Source of the DNA: a virus
Strand: one strand, 5' to 3'
IMG/VR virus record: IMGVR_UViG_3300020213_000106
Coordinates: 1-26,431 of that record
DNA: 26,431 nucleotides
Positions 15,710 through 23,084 of this stretch are shown here, piece by piece (positions within the stretch are counted from its first letter, which is position 1; each line of letters starts with the position of its first letter). The notes below the pieces were generated by a model, which was given only the letters and a program-made list of their open reading frames with translations, had not been told where the DNA came from and searched no databases. The translations under genes and the position numbers were made by a program.

Positions 15710-16329
15710 TACACTTTCTCCTTAGTTTGAGCCATTTGAAGGCGGTCTTGTTTGATTTTGGCAATCTCTTGATCTGCATCCAGATTAGCCTGAGTATGGC
15801 CTTTGCCTTCTTTGCCCGCAAGGTTTCGAGTAGCTGCACTTTGACGGGCAAGTTCCATGGAGGCCTCGTAACGAGCGTTGAGATTTACGTCGTCTAACGA
15901 ATCCAATTTCACGCCCTCGGCTGGTGGCATGAGTTTGGTCACGACTAAGAGTTTTATCTCTCTTTCTGTTAAAGAATCTGTCTTTGCTTCCGGATCAACA
16001 GAGCGAACAGAATCAATTAGAGAAAGTCTTCGACGTGCTATGGAATCTTGCGTTGCAGGTGAAAGTGCCTGCTCTAAAATTGCTCTTGTTGCTTTCAAAG
16101 TTTCTTCGAGAAGTTTCACTTGGTCTTGCAAGGCTTTTATAAGAACACTATCATTGTTTGTTGGAGCTGGTGTCTGAGTTGGAACCACATCATCCTTCTT
16201 TGGTTCCTGTGCATTAGGTTGAGCAGTTTGTTTTGTTGGATCTTCGACAGTGCCATCTGCACTATCCAATTTCACTCCAACACTCTTTAAGAACGCTTCG
16301 GCCTTAGCCAAAAATTCTGGTTTCTTCAT
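15709..16329 (-). CDS. Nested scaffold protein (in-frame internal start)
   Basis: The C-terminal 206 residues of the protease gene can be made alone from an internal ATG at 16329, giving MKKPEFLAKAEAFLKSVG. AAGGAAA sits about 10 nt upstream, and the new start falls at the boundary between the protease domain and the coiled-coil region. Lambda (C and Nu3) and many other phages use this arrangement to make excess scaffold. The product would be acidic-to-neutral, helical and without enzyme motifs. Whether the internal start is used cannot be proven from sequence. Confidence 0.5.
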   Translation of the reverse strand: MKKPEFLAKAEAFLKSVGVKLDSADGTVEDPTKQTAQPNAQEPKKDDVVPTQTPAPTNNDSVLIKALQDQVKLLEETLKATRAILEQALSPATQDSIARRRLSLIDSVRSVDPEAKTDSLTEREIKLLVVTKLMPPAEGVKLDSLDDVNLNARYEASMELARQSAATRNLAGKEGKGHTQANLDADQEIAKIKQDRLQMAQTKEKV

Positions 16330-16941
16330 TCGTTGGTTTTCCTTATCGTTGGAATCGATTCGTATGGCAATGTTTAGGTCTGGATTTGCATGATCTAGAT
16401 AGGCTCGCACCTCAGAACCTGCACGACCTTTGATAACATGGGCCAAATGGTTAAATCGAATATTCGTCTGTCGAACATCATACGGCTGTCCCTTATACTC
16501 TCCAGGTGTATCGTCGATTTTACATCGAGAACCAACACTGACTTCGAGCTTCTCACCCCTTAACAATGAAGCTTTTAAATCTTCATCCCAAACTGTTTCA
16601 TTGCCCCAAAGGATTTCTCCTTCGCCGACTTCGATAGAATCACCTAATGCACCTTTGGCAAAACGAGTCGCATTGGCAGTTGTTAGGAGTCCTTGATTTT
16701 CAGTTACTGGGGGGTGATCATCTGTGGCAGGAATACCGCGAGCAGAAGCAATGGCGTCCTCAGAAAATAAATCTTCCGGGAGTTTCGCTTCACGTCTGAT
16801 GGATCCGTTCAGATGGTAATAAGGAAAAACACCAGCACGAGCGAATGCAACGCGGAACCTGAGAAATTGTTCTTTCTCAGAAGAGCTAACGAGCTCTACC
16901 GTAGCACTGTCATATCGAATCGCTTCTGGTGATGTTCTCAT
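15709..16941 (-). CDS. Prohead protease fused to scaffold (DUF2213-like)
   Basis: A 410-aa protein with two parts. Residues about 1-190 match DUF2213-type maturation proteases: FPYYHLNGSIRREAKLPEDL, then the ATDDHPPV segment with the likely catalytic His, LEVSVGSRCKID with a candidate Ser, and IRFNHLAHVIKGRAG near the end of the domain. From about residue 205 the sequence is Lys/Glu/Gln/Pro-rich with a coiled coil (KALQDQVKLLEETLKATRAI), as expected for a scaffold. The ATG at 16941 is preferred to the TTG at 16950, although neither has a strong ribosome site; a hairpin lies 3 nt upstream. It cleaves head proteins and removes itself from the prohead. Confidence 0.82.
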   Translation of the reverse strand: MRTSPEAIRYDSATVELVSSSEKEQFLRFRVAFARAGVFPYYHLNGSIRREAKLPEDLFSEDAIASARGIPATDDHPPVTENQGLLTTANATRFAKGALGDSIEVGEGEILWGNETVWDEDLKASLLRGEKLEVSVGSRCKIDDTPGEYKGQPYDVRQTNIRFNHLAHVIKGRAGSEVRAYLDHANPDLNIAIRIDSNDKENQRMKKPEFLAKAEAFLKSVGVKLDSADGTVEDPTKQTAQPNAQEPKKDDVVPTQTPAPTNNDSVLIKALQDQVKLLEETLKATRAILEQALSPATQDSIARRRLSLIDSVRSVDPEAKTDSLTEREIKLLVVTKLMPPAEGVKLDSLDDVNLNARYEASMELARQSAATRNLAGKEGKGHTQANLDADQEIAKIKQDRLQMAQTKEKV

Positions 16942-16944
16942 CTG

Positions 16945-16964
16945 AATCAATCATACGATTGATT
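16945..16964 (-). promoter_or_regulatory. Hairpin just upstream of the protease start
   Basis: AATCAATC, 4 nt (ATAC), GATTGATT form a perfect 8-bp inverted repeat ending 3 nt before the protease ATG. In the mRNA it would occupy the ribosome-site region, and no good purine-rich site is present. It may limit translation initiation or mark a processing site. The same 84-nt spacer (16951-17034), the largest inside the late operon, also holds the palindrome CCTTACGTTAAGG at 16984-16996. No convincing T-tract follows, so a terminator is unlikely. Confidence 0.4.
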
Positions 16965-17034
16965 TGATTTAGAACCAAGGTCGCCTTACGTTAAGGAGAG
17001 AGGAGGTTTCGAGTGAGGAAAAATTTTGGAAAAA

Positions 17035-17280
17035 TCAAAGGTAGAGAGCATTAGAATTTTCAGAATCAAATTTGCTTCGAATTTCAAGATCAACTTCCAT
17101 CTGTCCAAGCTCTGCAAGATTCCAATCGACATACTCAGTTGCTTTTTCTTCTCCCATTTTCAGAACAAACATAACAGATGCAATGAGTTGATCTCGTGAA
17201 AATTCAGATTCACCAAGCTTGTCAAAAATTTTGAGAGCTTGTTCCTCGGTCAGAGATTCTTTAATTTCATTTGGGCTCAT
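17035..17280 (-). CDS. Small acidic protein, candidate immunity partner of the MuF metallopeptidase
   Basis: An 81-aa protein of no recognised family, strongly acidic (about 18 Asp/Glu against 8 Lys/Arg) and predicted to be helical. Helices are suggested at ESLTEEQALKIFDKLGESEF, at RDQLIASVMFVLKMGEEKA, and at EYVDWNLAELGQME. There is no signal peptide or membrane segment. Its ATG overlaps the stop of the MuF-metallopeptidase gene (ATGA), so the two are translationally coupled. Small acidic helical proteins encoded directly after a polymorphic toxin are often immunity proteins; that function is inferred here from position and composition. It could equally be a minor head assembly factor. Confidence 0.7.
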   Translation of the reverse strand: MSPNEIKESLTEEQALKIFDKLGESEFSRDQLIASVMFVLKMGEEKATEYVDWNLAELGQMEVDLEIRSKFDSENSNALYL

Positions 17281-18869
17281 TTTAGAATTCCATGTTCAGT
17301 AAATAATTTCTCCAAAACTTGTTCAACCTTTTTAAAATCGTCGTCATCCCAATAATGAGAAATAAAATTCATTTCTTCCTTTTTGCGAATTTGGCGAAGT
17401 AGTTCACTTGAACCCAATTTTCGAGCTATATACATTTCATGTGCTCTGGCGAAAAACTCTTCCTCGCTCAAAAGATAAGGTAGATTATCTCTTAATTTTT
17501 TTGGTAAGGTGATAATTCCTCCTGAATTTTTGACAATGCCTGTCTTATATGCCATCTTCAATTTATCATAAAGCTTGGTGCCGATAACAGCTGTTTTGAA
17601 ACTAGCGAGAGCGGCAGATTTCGTTCCAAAGGTTCCACTTGGTCCCAACATTTGAAAGTCGACCATATGACCAAATTCATGGATGAAGGTGGACTGAATA
17701 ACATCCGTAAAAATTGGTGATGGATTTAAAGCAATAACAGAATTATTCGGATCATAATATCCAACCACATTCTTTTTTTGATACGTCTGATTCATCGTAT
17801 TGATTTTTAAAGATGCCATGCTCACGGGAACTTTATATACATCTGCTAAATCTTTAACTGACTGACTAACCTTTGGAACGAAAATTTCTTTAGAGTTAAA
17901 TTGAATTTTTTCAACTAATAAATTGCTGGGATTTGGTTCTCTCGATTGAACCTGTATCGATTGTTCGGTGGGATTATTTGCCTTTTTTTCTTTTGGTCCA
18001 CGCGCAGGCTCTGCCCAACACCGACAACCCCATTCGTCTCCAGGTTTTGTCCGCACTAGTCCTATACCTTTTCTATTTACAAAAGGCAATTCATCCCAAC
18101 TGAAATATTTATCTTGTAGATGGGAGTGAGTATCACGAACCCTTGAGTCTTTTTGTGTTTTCCAGATGAAGCCTGGAAAGCCTGCGGCTGATTGGCGGAT
18201 CTTACTCTGTTCACCAAAGAAATTCTTCGCCTGATCCTTTGCCCAAAACTCAGCTCTTGACTGAGAAACATCAGTTGTCTCAGTAATTTTCTTAGCAATG
18301 TCTTGGTAGGAGGTTCCGTTTCTAATTCCGTCTTCAATTTGCGATTGAACATCTGAGAAATGAGTTTTAAAAGCACTCGAAGCGATCTTTCTATTTTTGC
18401 TTATCGTCTCATTTACTCGATCCCAGATCAGAGGAGATTCATTCGTTGGCAATGTCACTGCCGGAACTCGAAATTGGGAGCGATCACCACCGCTCACTCC
18501 TGCTCTTGGAGGACTTCCCATCATTTCATTTTGTCCTTGAATGAGCGCACCTGTTTTGTCGCGAGTCCAAGCATCGATTTGATGGATGTTGCGTTTGATT
18601 TGAGATTCAAATTTTGGTCTCGGAGGAAAATCTCCATACTCATCTCGAAGTGCAAAGAGAGATTTGAGTAAATCAGAGACATCATGTTTCACTTCGGTAT
18701 GATTTTGACCAGGTTGAATGACTGAATCTAGTCTTGGATCAGAGTTTGGGTTCTCGCGAATGTATTTTTTAGCAAGAGAAAGGAACTTTCGGTTTAGTTC
18801 AGCGGCAAAGACTCCAAATTCATCTCGAAACAACTCACCATATTGCTGTTCCAAGGCCAAAGGATACAT
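17277..18869 (-). CDS. MuF-type head protein with C-terminal HExxH metallopeptidase
   Basis: A 530-aa two-part protein. Residues about 150-290 form the Mu gpF-like minor head domain, seen as KTQKDSRVRDTHSHLQDKYF (about 237-256) and PGDEWGCRCWAEP (276-288) with the family's GCRCW cysteines. After a Pro/Asn/Gln-rich linker (about 290-320), the C-terminus contains STFIHEFGHMVDF: a zinc-metallopeptidase HExxH at 397-401 and a likely third ligand Glu near 469-471 in LLSEEEFFARAHEMY. Ordinary MuF proteins end soon after the Cys motif, so about 240 residues are extra. MuF proteins with toxin-like C-termini are a known class in temperate phages. The protein may be packaged and act on the host, or mature the head. 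The start has AAGGGG about 8 nt upstream. Confidence 0.85.
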   Translation of the reverse strand: MYPLALEQQYGELFRDEFGVFAAELNRKFLSLAKKYIRENPNSDPRLDSVIQPGQNHTEVKHDVSDLLKSLFALRDEYGDFPPRPKFESQIKRNIHQIDAWTRDKTGALIQGQNEMMGSPPRAGVSGGDRSQFRVPAVTLPTNESPLIWDRVNETISKNRKIASSAFKTHFSDVQSQIEDGIRNGTSYQDIAKKITETTDVSQSRAEFWAKDQAKNFFGEQSKIRQSAAGFPGFIWKTQKDSRVRDTHSHLQDKYFSWDELPFVNRKGIGLVRTKPGDEWGCRCWAEPARGPKEKKANNPTEQSIQVQSREPNPSNLLVEKIQFNSKEIFVPKVSQSVKDLADVYKVPVSMASLKINTMNQTYQKKNVVGYYDPNNSVIALNPSPIFTDVIQSTFIHEFGHMVDFQMLGPSGTFGTKSAALASFKTAVIGTKLYDKLKMAYKTGIVKNSGGIITLPKKLRDNLPYLLSEEEFFARAHEMYIARKLGSSELLRQIRKKEEMNFISHYWDDDDFKKVEQVLEKLFTEHGILK

Positions 18870-18873
18870 GATT

Positions 18874-19065
18874 TTACCCCTTTTCTGGCGATTCGAGACA
18901 TAATGGTCTTAAACCAATAACTGGAATGCCTCTAGAAACCCAGCAAAGGTGTTTAGTTTTGTTTAGTAATTCAAAACCCATACCTTTACTACCCCCTGAC
19001 AATAAAACGGCGGAAAAGGGCATTCCCTGCGTTTTTTGAAAATCCAGAAAACCATCATTTCTCAT
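18874..19065 (-). CDS. 63-aa protein between portal and MuF genes
   Basis: A 63-aa open frame that fills the space between the portal stop (2 nt away) and the MuF start (4 nt away), a fit that argues for a real gene in this tightly packed operon. The sequence has Gly-rich turns (VLLSGGSKGMGFEL) and two cysteines (HLCWVSRGIP, LRPLCLE), with no signal peptide or membrane helix. The upstream ribosome site is weak, so it probably relies on coupling to the portal stop. I do not recognise it. It could also be a leftover spacer open by chance. Confidence 0.5.
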   Translation of the reverse strand: MRNDGFLDFQKTQGMPFSAVLLSGGSKGMGFELLNKTKHLCWVSRGIPVIGLRPLCLESPEKG

Positions 19066-19067
19066 TG

Positions 19068-20459
19068 TTAAACGGTCTCAGGTAGTTCTGGCGTCCCAAA
19101 TTTGAGTCCATTGTTATTTTCAGATGTGTAATCAGAGAATTTTTCCATCTGTGGAAATCTCATTTGCTTCGTTGAGTCCGCGCCTAGCACTCCAGTAGTG
19201 ATGTATATTTGATCTGCTTGTGCATTTTTCAAATACGTGTCTGCCTCAGAGTTCGGTGTCGCTTTGTAGAGAGGTTTAAATTTGAATTCCCAATCGAGCG
19301 CTTTATAGTTTCCACCGAGCAGTCGATAAATTTCACCTTGAGTGGATCTAATTTCTAATTCTATGAATCGATTGATGATTGGCCTTACTTCCAACTCGCG
19401 AAATGTATGAACCATTTCATTGTAACTGATATCATCTCCATCAGATCCACCGCCAATGTTGATTACTGATTGAGTCTTCCCTAAAATTTTGGATTTTGGA
19501 ATTTTAGAAAGACCAGATAAAACTTCAAAAACGAAATTAAGAAGACTATCCAAATTGGAATCTGAGATTCCAGTATTGCCAAGCCTTTCAAGAGATTCTT
19601 TTTCTCCTAACATCGCAGTTGATTGAGTTGAAAGTGATCTTCTCATTAAACGAAGGTAGTCCATCATTTGTTGTGGAGAGGAATCAATTTTATCTGTTTT
19701 CAAAACTTTGACTGCGAGCTCGAATAACACCGAAGTGACAGACCAAAGAGCCGTATCGATTGCCATGATACCGTCATAGATTTTTTCTAATACAGATACA
19801 CCGCGCATGTTATCCCAAACCCAACTGTTCACTAGCCAATGGAATCTTGATGGATCGAGAGTGGTGCCTCCAATGGAAATTGATGGTTCATGCCAGAGGC
19901 TAGATAGCGGATCATAGGAAAGACGATTCACTGAATAACGATCCGGCTCAATTACATTTATGAATTGTAATTTCCGAATCGTGTCTGGCATTTTTAGTGC
20001 CAACTGAGAATCTGTTTGTGGAAGGTCTGCAAGAATTCCCCAAAACAAAAGTGAACCATTGGAATGTAACCTAGAATTTCGAATGTGTTCACGAACGCGA
20101 CCCATCAGTTTCATTTCTTCCATACGATTCAAGAGAATCCTTGAAATTCCTAATGTCTTTTCACCGGTAACTAAATTATCTTTATCGCGATTTGTTTGTA
20201 AGTCGATTCCTTCGCGTGTGGCATCATCAGCCACTGAGTCGATGATGTTCGCTATGAAACCATTTGACTCATAATATTTCCGAGCTTCCGAAGGAAAAAA
20301 TCTTGTTGGATTCGGAGCTGTGTCTCTAAGTTTATCTCGTCCTAAAATTCCTTTCCCTGTTCCAGTATGAATTAGCGTGTCAAGCCTAGACTCCATATCA
20401 TTTGTTGATGGAATAATTTTTGCTTCACGATTTTGTTTATTGTTTTTGGATCTTCTCAC
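19068..20459 (-). CDS. Portal protein (DUF1073-like)
   Basis: A 463-aa protein in the portal slot, of the DUF1073-like class. Characteristic segments are RFFPSEARKYYESNGFIANI and IDSVADDATREGIDLQTN near residue 80, GSLLFWGIL, FINVIEPDRYSVNRLSYDPL, HWLVNSWVWDNMRGVSVLEK, and the C-terminal long-helix region with RPIINRFIELEIRS. The start is taken as GTG at 20459, because it forms a GTGA overlap with the nuclease stop and has GGAGG 6 nt upstream; the TTG one codon earlier is too close to that site. It forms the dodecameric DNA entry ring. Confidence 0.85.
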   Translation of the reverse strand: MRRSKNNKQNREAKIIPSTNDMESRLDTLIHTGTGKGILGRDKLRDTAPNPTRFFPSEARKYYESNGFIANIIDSVADDATREGIDLQTNRDKDNLVTGEKTLGISRILLNRMEEMKLMGRVREHIRNSRLHSNGSLLFWGILADLPQTDSQLALKMPDTIRKLQFINVIEPDRYSVNRLSYDPLSSLWHEPSISIGGTTLDPSRFHWLVNSWVWDNMRGVSVLEKIYDGIMAIDTALWSVTSVLFELAVKVLKTDKIDSSPQQMMDYLRLMRRSLSTQSTAMLGEKESLERLGNTGISDSNLDSLLNFVFEVLSGLSKIPKSKILGKTQSVINIGGGSDGDDISYNEMVHTFRELEVRPIINRFIELEIRSTQGEIYRLLGGNYKALDWEFKFKPLYKATPNSEADTYLKNAQADQIYITTGVLGADSTKQMRFPQMEKFSDYTSENNNGLKFGTPELPETV

Positions 20460-21190
20460 CAATCACCTCCGAGAAGTAAGTCGAAGAAATTCATTCTGTT
20501 TTTGATCGATTTTGCTTTTATTCCAAAACCTAGAATTTTTATAAGACAGGCTAAAGTATCAGGCGCATCATCATGTTTTACGAGTTCAGTATATTTTAGA
20601 ATTTGTTTGATAAATTCAGAACTAACGGAATGACTGAATCGGATTTTCGGCCAATTCAACTTCACATAGTTCTCGATTCGAAATTCTTTTGAATCAGAAG
20701 AGTAATGTGGCTTCACTCTGAGTCCTCGATTTTCTAACTCAATGATCAATGCATCTTGGCCTTGGTTGATTTCTACATGAAGTAGTTCAATTCCAGATTG
20801 ATGATAGTGCTTTTCAACTCGATCATAGGTAGATCGAAGATCAGATCTCCATATCTCTCCTTTTTTTAAAAAGAAAAGATCTTCGTGAACATTGCCGGCA
20901 CCGAAACCATTAAAGTCTTTTTTCTTCGATTCCTTTTTGAAAGCAGGATCCCACCAACCAACCATCTTAAGGTCGTCAGGTGGCTCAGCAAAAACGGGAT
21001 CGACAAACCAAGTTCCAACGGTGTCCATAGGGATCTGTTGATAAATTCCGCTAAATCTTTTCTCGTTGTAAAGAGCTCTGATCTTTTGCAAACGTTCAAT
21101 TGGATATCGTTCTGGCCAAAGCGCATTGCCTTCTACATCTATGGCAGGCAATCGTAAAACTTTCCAATCGCCAATCGTTTCGAGTTTCAT
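20456..21190 (-). CDS. Large terminase, nuclease subunit (separate gene)
   Basis: A 244-aa protein matching the C-terminal half of a phage large terminase. It begins with the linker DWKVLRLPAID and ALWPERYPIERLQKIR, continues with FSGIYQQIPMD, and then shows the RNase-H-like nuclease: D81 in GWWDPAF, E140 in LHVEINQGQD, and D208/D211 in KHDDAPDTLA. All three acidic positions are kept, so it should be active. The ATG overlaps the ATPase gene stop (ATGA) and has its own AAGGA 6 nt upstream. Its frame is closed by TAA at 21200-21202, so little read-in is possible. Cuts concatemeric DNA during packaging. Confidence 0.88.
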   Translation of the reverse strand: MKLETIGDWKVLRLPAIDVEGNALWPERYPIERLQKIRALYNEKRFSGIYQQIPMDTVGTWFVDPVFAEPPDDLKMVGWWDPAFKKESKKKDFNGFGAGNVHEDLFFLKKGEIWRSDLRSTYDRVEKHYHQSGIELLHVEINQGQDALIIELENRGLRVKPHYSSDSKEFRIENYVKLNWPKIRFSHSVSSEFIKQILKYTELVKHDDAPDTLACLIKILGFGIKAKSIKNRMNFFDLLLGGDW

Positions 21191-21906
21191 TCTTCGTCCT
21201 TATCTTCGCCTAAGAGACGGCCTGTGAGATCATTCCTAGTCCACCTCGTATGAACAATTAGAACTCTTGCGTCTGGAGCTAAACGAGCTTCCGCAACACT
21301 GAGATAGTTCTCCCATATTTTTTCATTCATCGTTTCCGATGTTGCTTCTTCCATATTTTTGTATGGATCATCTATGATAAGAAGTCCTGCGCCTTCACCT
21401 GTTAATCCACCGGAGAGACCAGCACCTATCACCACACCACCGGCGGTTGTTTGCCAATCACTCCGAGCTCTGACGTCATCTCGAACGGCAACATCAGGGA
21501 AGACTGCTGAGAAAGCAGGAGCTTCAATTCGGTCACGTATCCAACCAGTAAATCGTTCTGCTTTTTTATTTGAATATGATGCAATGATGACTTCGGTTTC
21601 AGGATGTTTTCCTAAAAACCATGTGGGAAAAATGCGAGTGCAAATTTGCGACTTACCATGTCTAGGTGGCAAATTTAAAATGGCTCGGAGTATCTTTCCT
21701 TTTTCCATATATTCTAATAAGTCGATGATGGTTTTGATATGCTTAGGTGATTGGAATTTAGGATCTATATATCTTGCGAAAGCGAGCAAAGACTTTTGAC
21801 CAAATTCTTTTCCATAATGAATTCGATCATCTTTTCTGATTTTGGAGAATCTTTTGGTTCCTTCCTCAGAAAGTTGTTGGTAGATATTTTTATCTATCGG
21901 TAACAT
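21187..21906 (-). CDS. Large terminase, ATPase subunit (separate gene)
   Basis: A 239-aa protein equal to the N-terminal motor half of a phage large terminase. It carries Walker A LPPRHGKS (79-86), Walker B LLIIDD (175-180) and the coupling motif VHTRWTRNDL (about 218-227), then ends at once in an acidic GEDKDEE tail. Normal terminases continue in the same chain for another 220 residues; here the nuclease is in the next gene in a different frame. It overlaps the small-terminase gene by 17 nt and has no clear ribosome site, so coupling is likely. Drives DNA translocation through the portal. Confidence 0.9.
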   Translation of the reverse strand: MLPIDKNIYQQLSEEGTKRFSKIRKDDRIHYGKEFGQKSLLAFARYIDPKFQSPKHIKTIIDLLEYMEKGKILRAILNLPPRHGKSQICTRIFPTWFLGKHPETEVIIASYSNKKAERFTGWIRDRIEAPAFSAVFPDVAVRDDVRARSDWQTTAGGVVIGAGLSGGLTGEGAGLLIIDDPYKNMEEATSETMNEKIWENYLSVAEARLAPDARVLIVHTRWTRNDLTGRLLGEDKDEE

Positions 21907-22453
21907 TTTTTATAGAAGGAGTATTGGAAGAGGAAACGTGAATGAAATCATCTCGAATGATTTTGTTAATCTCGTCCCAATGTTTTTCAATCACTACAGA
22001 CACAGGCTTACATTTCATGAGTGCATTGAAAAAAGATTGGATGAGCATCATTGGTGAAAGTTTGGAATCTTCTATGTCTGCAAGTTTGGTTTCAAATTCT
22101 GCCAAAGTCTTGAATGCATAAGCAGCACCTTCAAGCGTCTTGATGCCTGGTGCTCCTGCAGCAATCATCGAATCATAAATTGTATCTATGATTTTTTTAG
22201 TTCTCGAACGAATCTCTACTAAACGATTTTCTGCAACAACTTCGATTCGACTTTCAGCTTTCTGAGTGACAACCTTCCTTCGATCTTCCCAATTCATCCC
22301 AACTGAATCTTTTTTTGTAGCCCATGCTTGAACTGACTTAGCAGTAGTTCGTGTTCCAAATTCTGTTCGCAAAGCGAGTGCTATGGAATTATAAGATTCC
22401 CCACTAACCAAAAACATAAAGAAGGCACGTTCACGAATGATCTCAGGTGTCAT
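21890..22453 (-). CDS. Small terminase subunit, Mu/DUF1804-like
   Basis: A 187-aa helical protein in front of the large terminase. The N-terminal 60 residues form an HTH typical of Mu-like small terminases (RERAFFMFLVSGESYNSIAL, then TTAKSVQAWATKKDSVGMNW). A long central helix follows (about 60-90), then a Gly/Ala-containing segment and an amphipathic C-terminal helix. The frame extends further upstream to 22525, but the ATG at 22453 forms an ATGA overlap with the spanin-like gene, and the extra 24 residues are Arg/Cys/Phe-rich noise. Recognises phage DNA ends for packaging. Confidence 0.78.
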   Translation of the reverse strand: MTPEIIRERAFFMFLVSGESYNSIALALRTEFGTRTTAKSVQAWATKKDSVGMNWEDRRKVVTQKAESRIEVVAENRLVEIRSRTKKIIDTIYDSMIAAGAPGIKTLEGAAYAFKTLAEFETKLADIEDSKLSPMMLIQSFFNALMKCKPVSVVIEKHWDEINKIIRDDFIHVSSSNTPSIKNVTDR

Positions 22454-22803
22454 CCAAACCTCTTCAAAAGTATTGGACCTACAAAATATATTAAGGCACC
22501 GAATAACAAAATGCCAACGAACCAATACAGAAAATCAATCTGACCTGCTTTATAGGTCAAGTTTTGGATTTCTTCTTGGTTCTCACCGGATTGTCTTCCT
22601 GTGATCTGAATCAAATTAGCCGCTCTTTCCAATTCGTTTGCAGTTGCGATTTCTTCTTCCGTCGCGTTCGGCTTTTCCTTTATCGATTTAGCTTTTTCTT
22701 TTAGAGAATTTGCATAGGCATTTGTAGCAGGCTCCGAAATAGGTAGACTGCTACATCCATTGGATACAAATAACAAAATCAAAATGGAATATACGATTTT
22801 CAT
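22450..22803 (-). CDS. Candidate unimolecular spanin (lipoprotein with C-terminal membrane helix)
   Basis: A 117-aa protein with an N-terminal lipoprotein signal: MKIVYSILILLFVSNGC, with Cys17 as the lipid-attachment site in a loose spirochaete-type lipobox. A polar helical stretch (about 18-90, with KEKAKSIKEKPNATEEEI and NELERAANL) follows, then one membrane helix at about 91-112 and a basic KRFG end. A lipid anchor in the outer membrane joined to an inner-membrane helix by a periplasmic helix is the architecture of unimolecular spanins such as phage T1 gp11. It lies after the holin-like gene (ATGA overlap) and before the small terminase. Function is inferred from topology; a simple cell-envelope lipoprotein is the alternative. 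Confidence 0.68.
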   Translation of the reverse strand: MKIVYSILILLFVSNGCSSLPISEPATNAYANSLKEKAKSIKEKPNATEEEIATANELERAANLIQITGRQSGENQEEIQNLTYKAGQIDFLYWFVGILLFGALIYFVGPILLKRFG

Positions 22804-23084
22804 TCTTGAATTTTATCTTGGAACTGTTTGGCTTTTTTATTATCCAACCAACGAAAGACGAGCGGAATGAAAACAAATCCAGCAAGTCCTGCTAAAATGA
22901 TTTCATTTGTTTTTCCTAGAAAGCTTCCCTGGAAGAGACCAAATGTAGTTTCAAATTTTGGATAGTGTTGACCGGCAAAGATCATCCCGACTGACAAGAG
23001 TCTCCAAAAATCATTCTTAGTGAACATCGGTCGCTTGAGTTTTTCGATCTCAGCTTTTAATCTTGAAATTTCTTCTTCGCTCAT
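22800..23084 (-). CDS. Holin-like membrane protein
   Basis: A 94-aa protein with an N-terminal charged coiled-coil segment (SEEEISRLKAEIEKLKRP), a moderately hydrophobic stretch (WRLLSVGMIFAGQHYP) and a clear membrane helix (EIILAGLAGFVFIPLVFRWL), then a basic, charged tail. Size, charge and location between a candidate endolysin and a candidate spanin, coupled to both by ATGA overlaps, fit a holin. Whether it spans once or twice is unclear. No named holin family was recognised. Confidence 0.62.
   Translation of the reverse strand: MSEEEISRLKAEIEKLKRPMFTKNDFWRLLSVGMIFAGQHYPKFETTFGLFQGSFLGKTNEIILAGLAGFVFIPLVFRWLDNKKAKQFQDKIQE

Noticed and set aside
21359-21799. A 146-codon plus-strand frame opposite the terminase ATPase
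   Set aside because: The minus strand carries Walker motifs in this stretch; the antisense frame has no recognisable features.
22454-22525. Longer small terminase starting at 22525
   Set aside because: The extra residues lie inside the spanin-like gene and do not look like a protein; the ATG at 22453 gives an ATGA junction.
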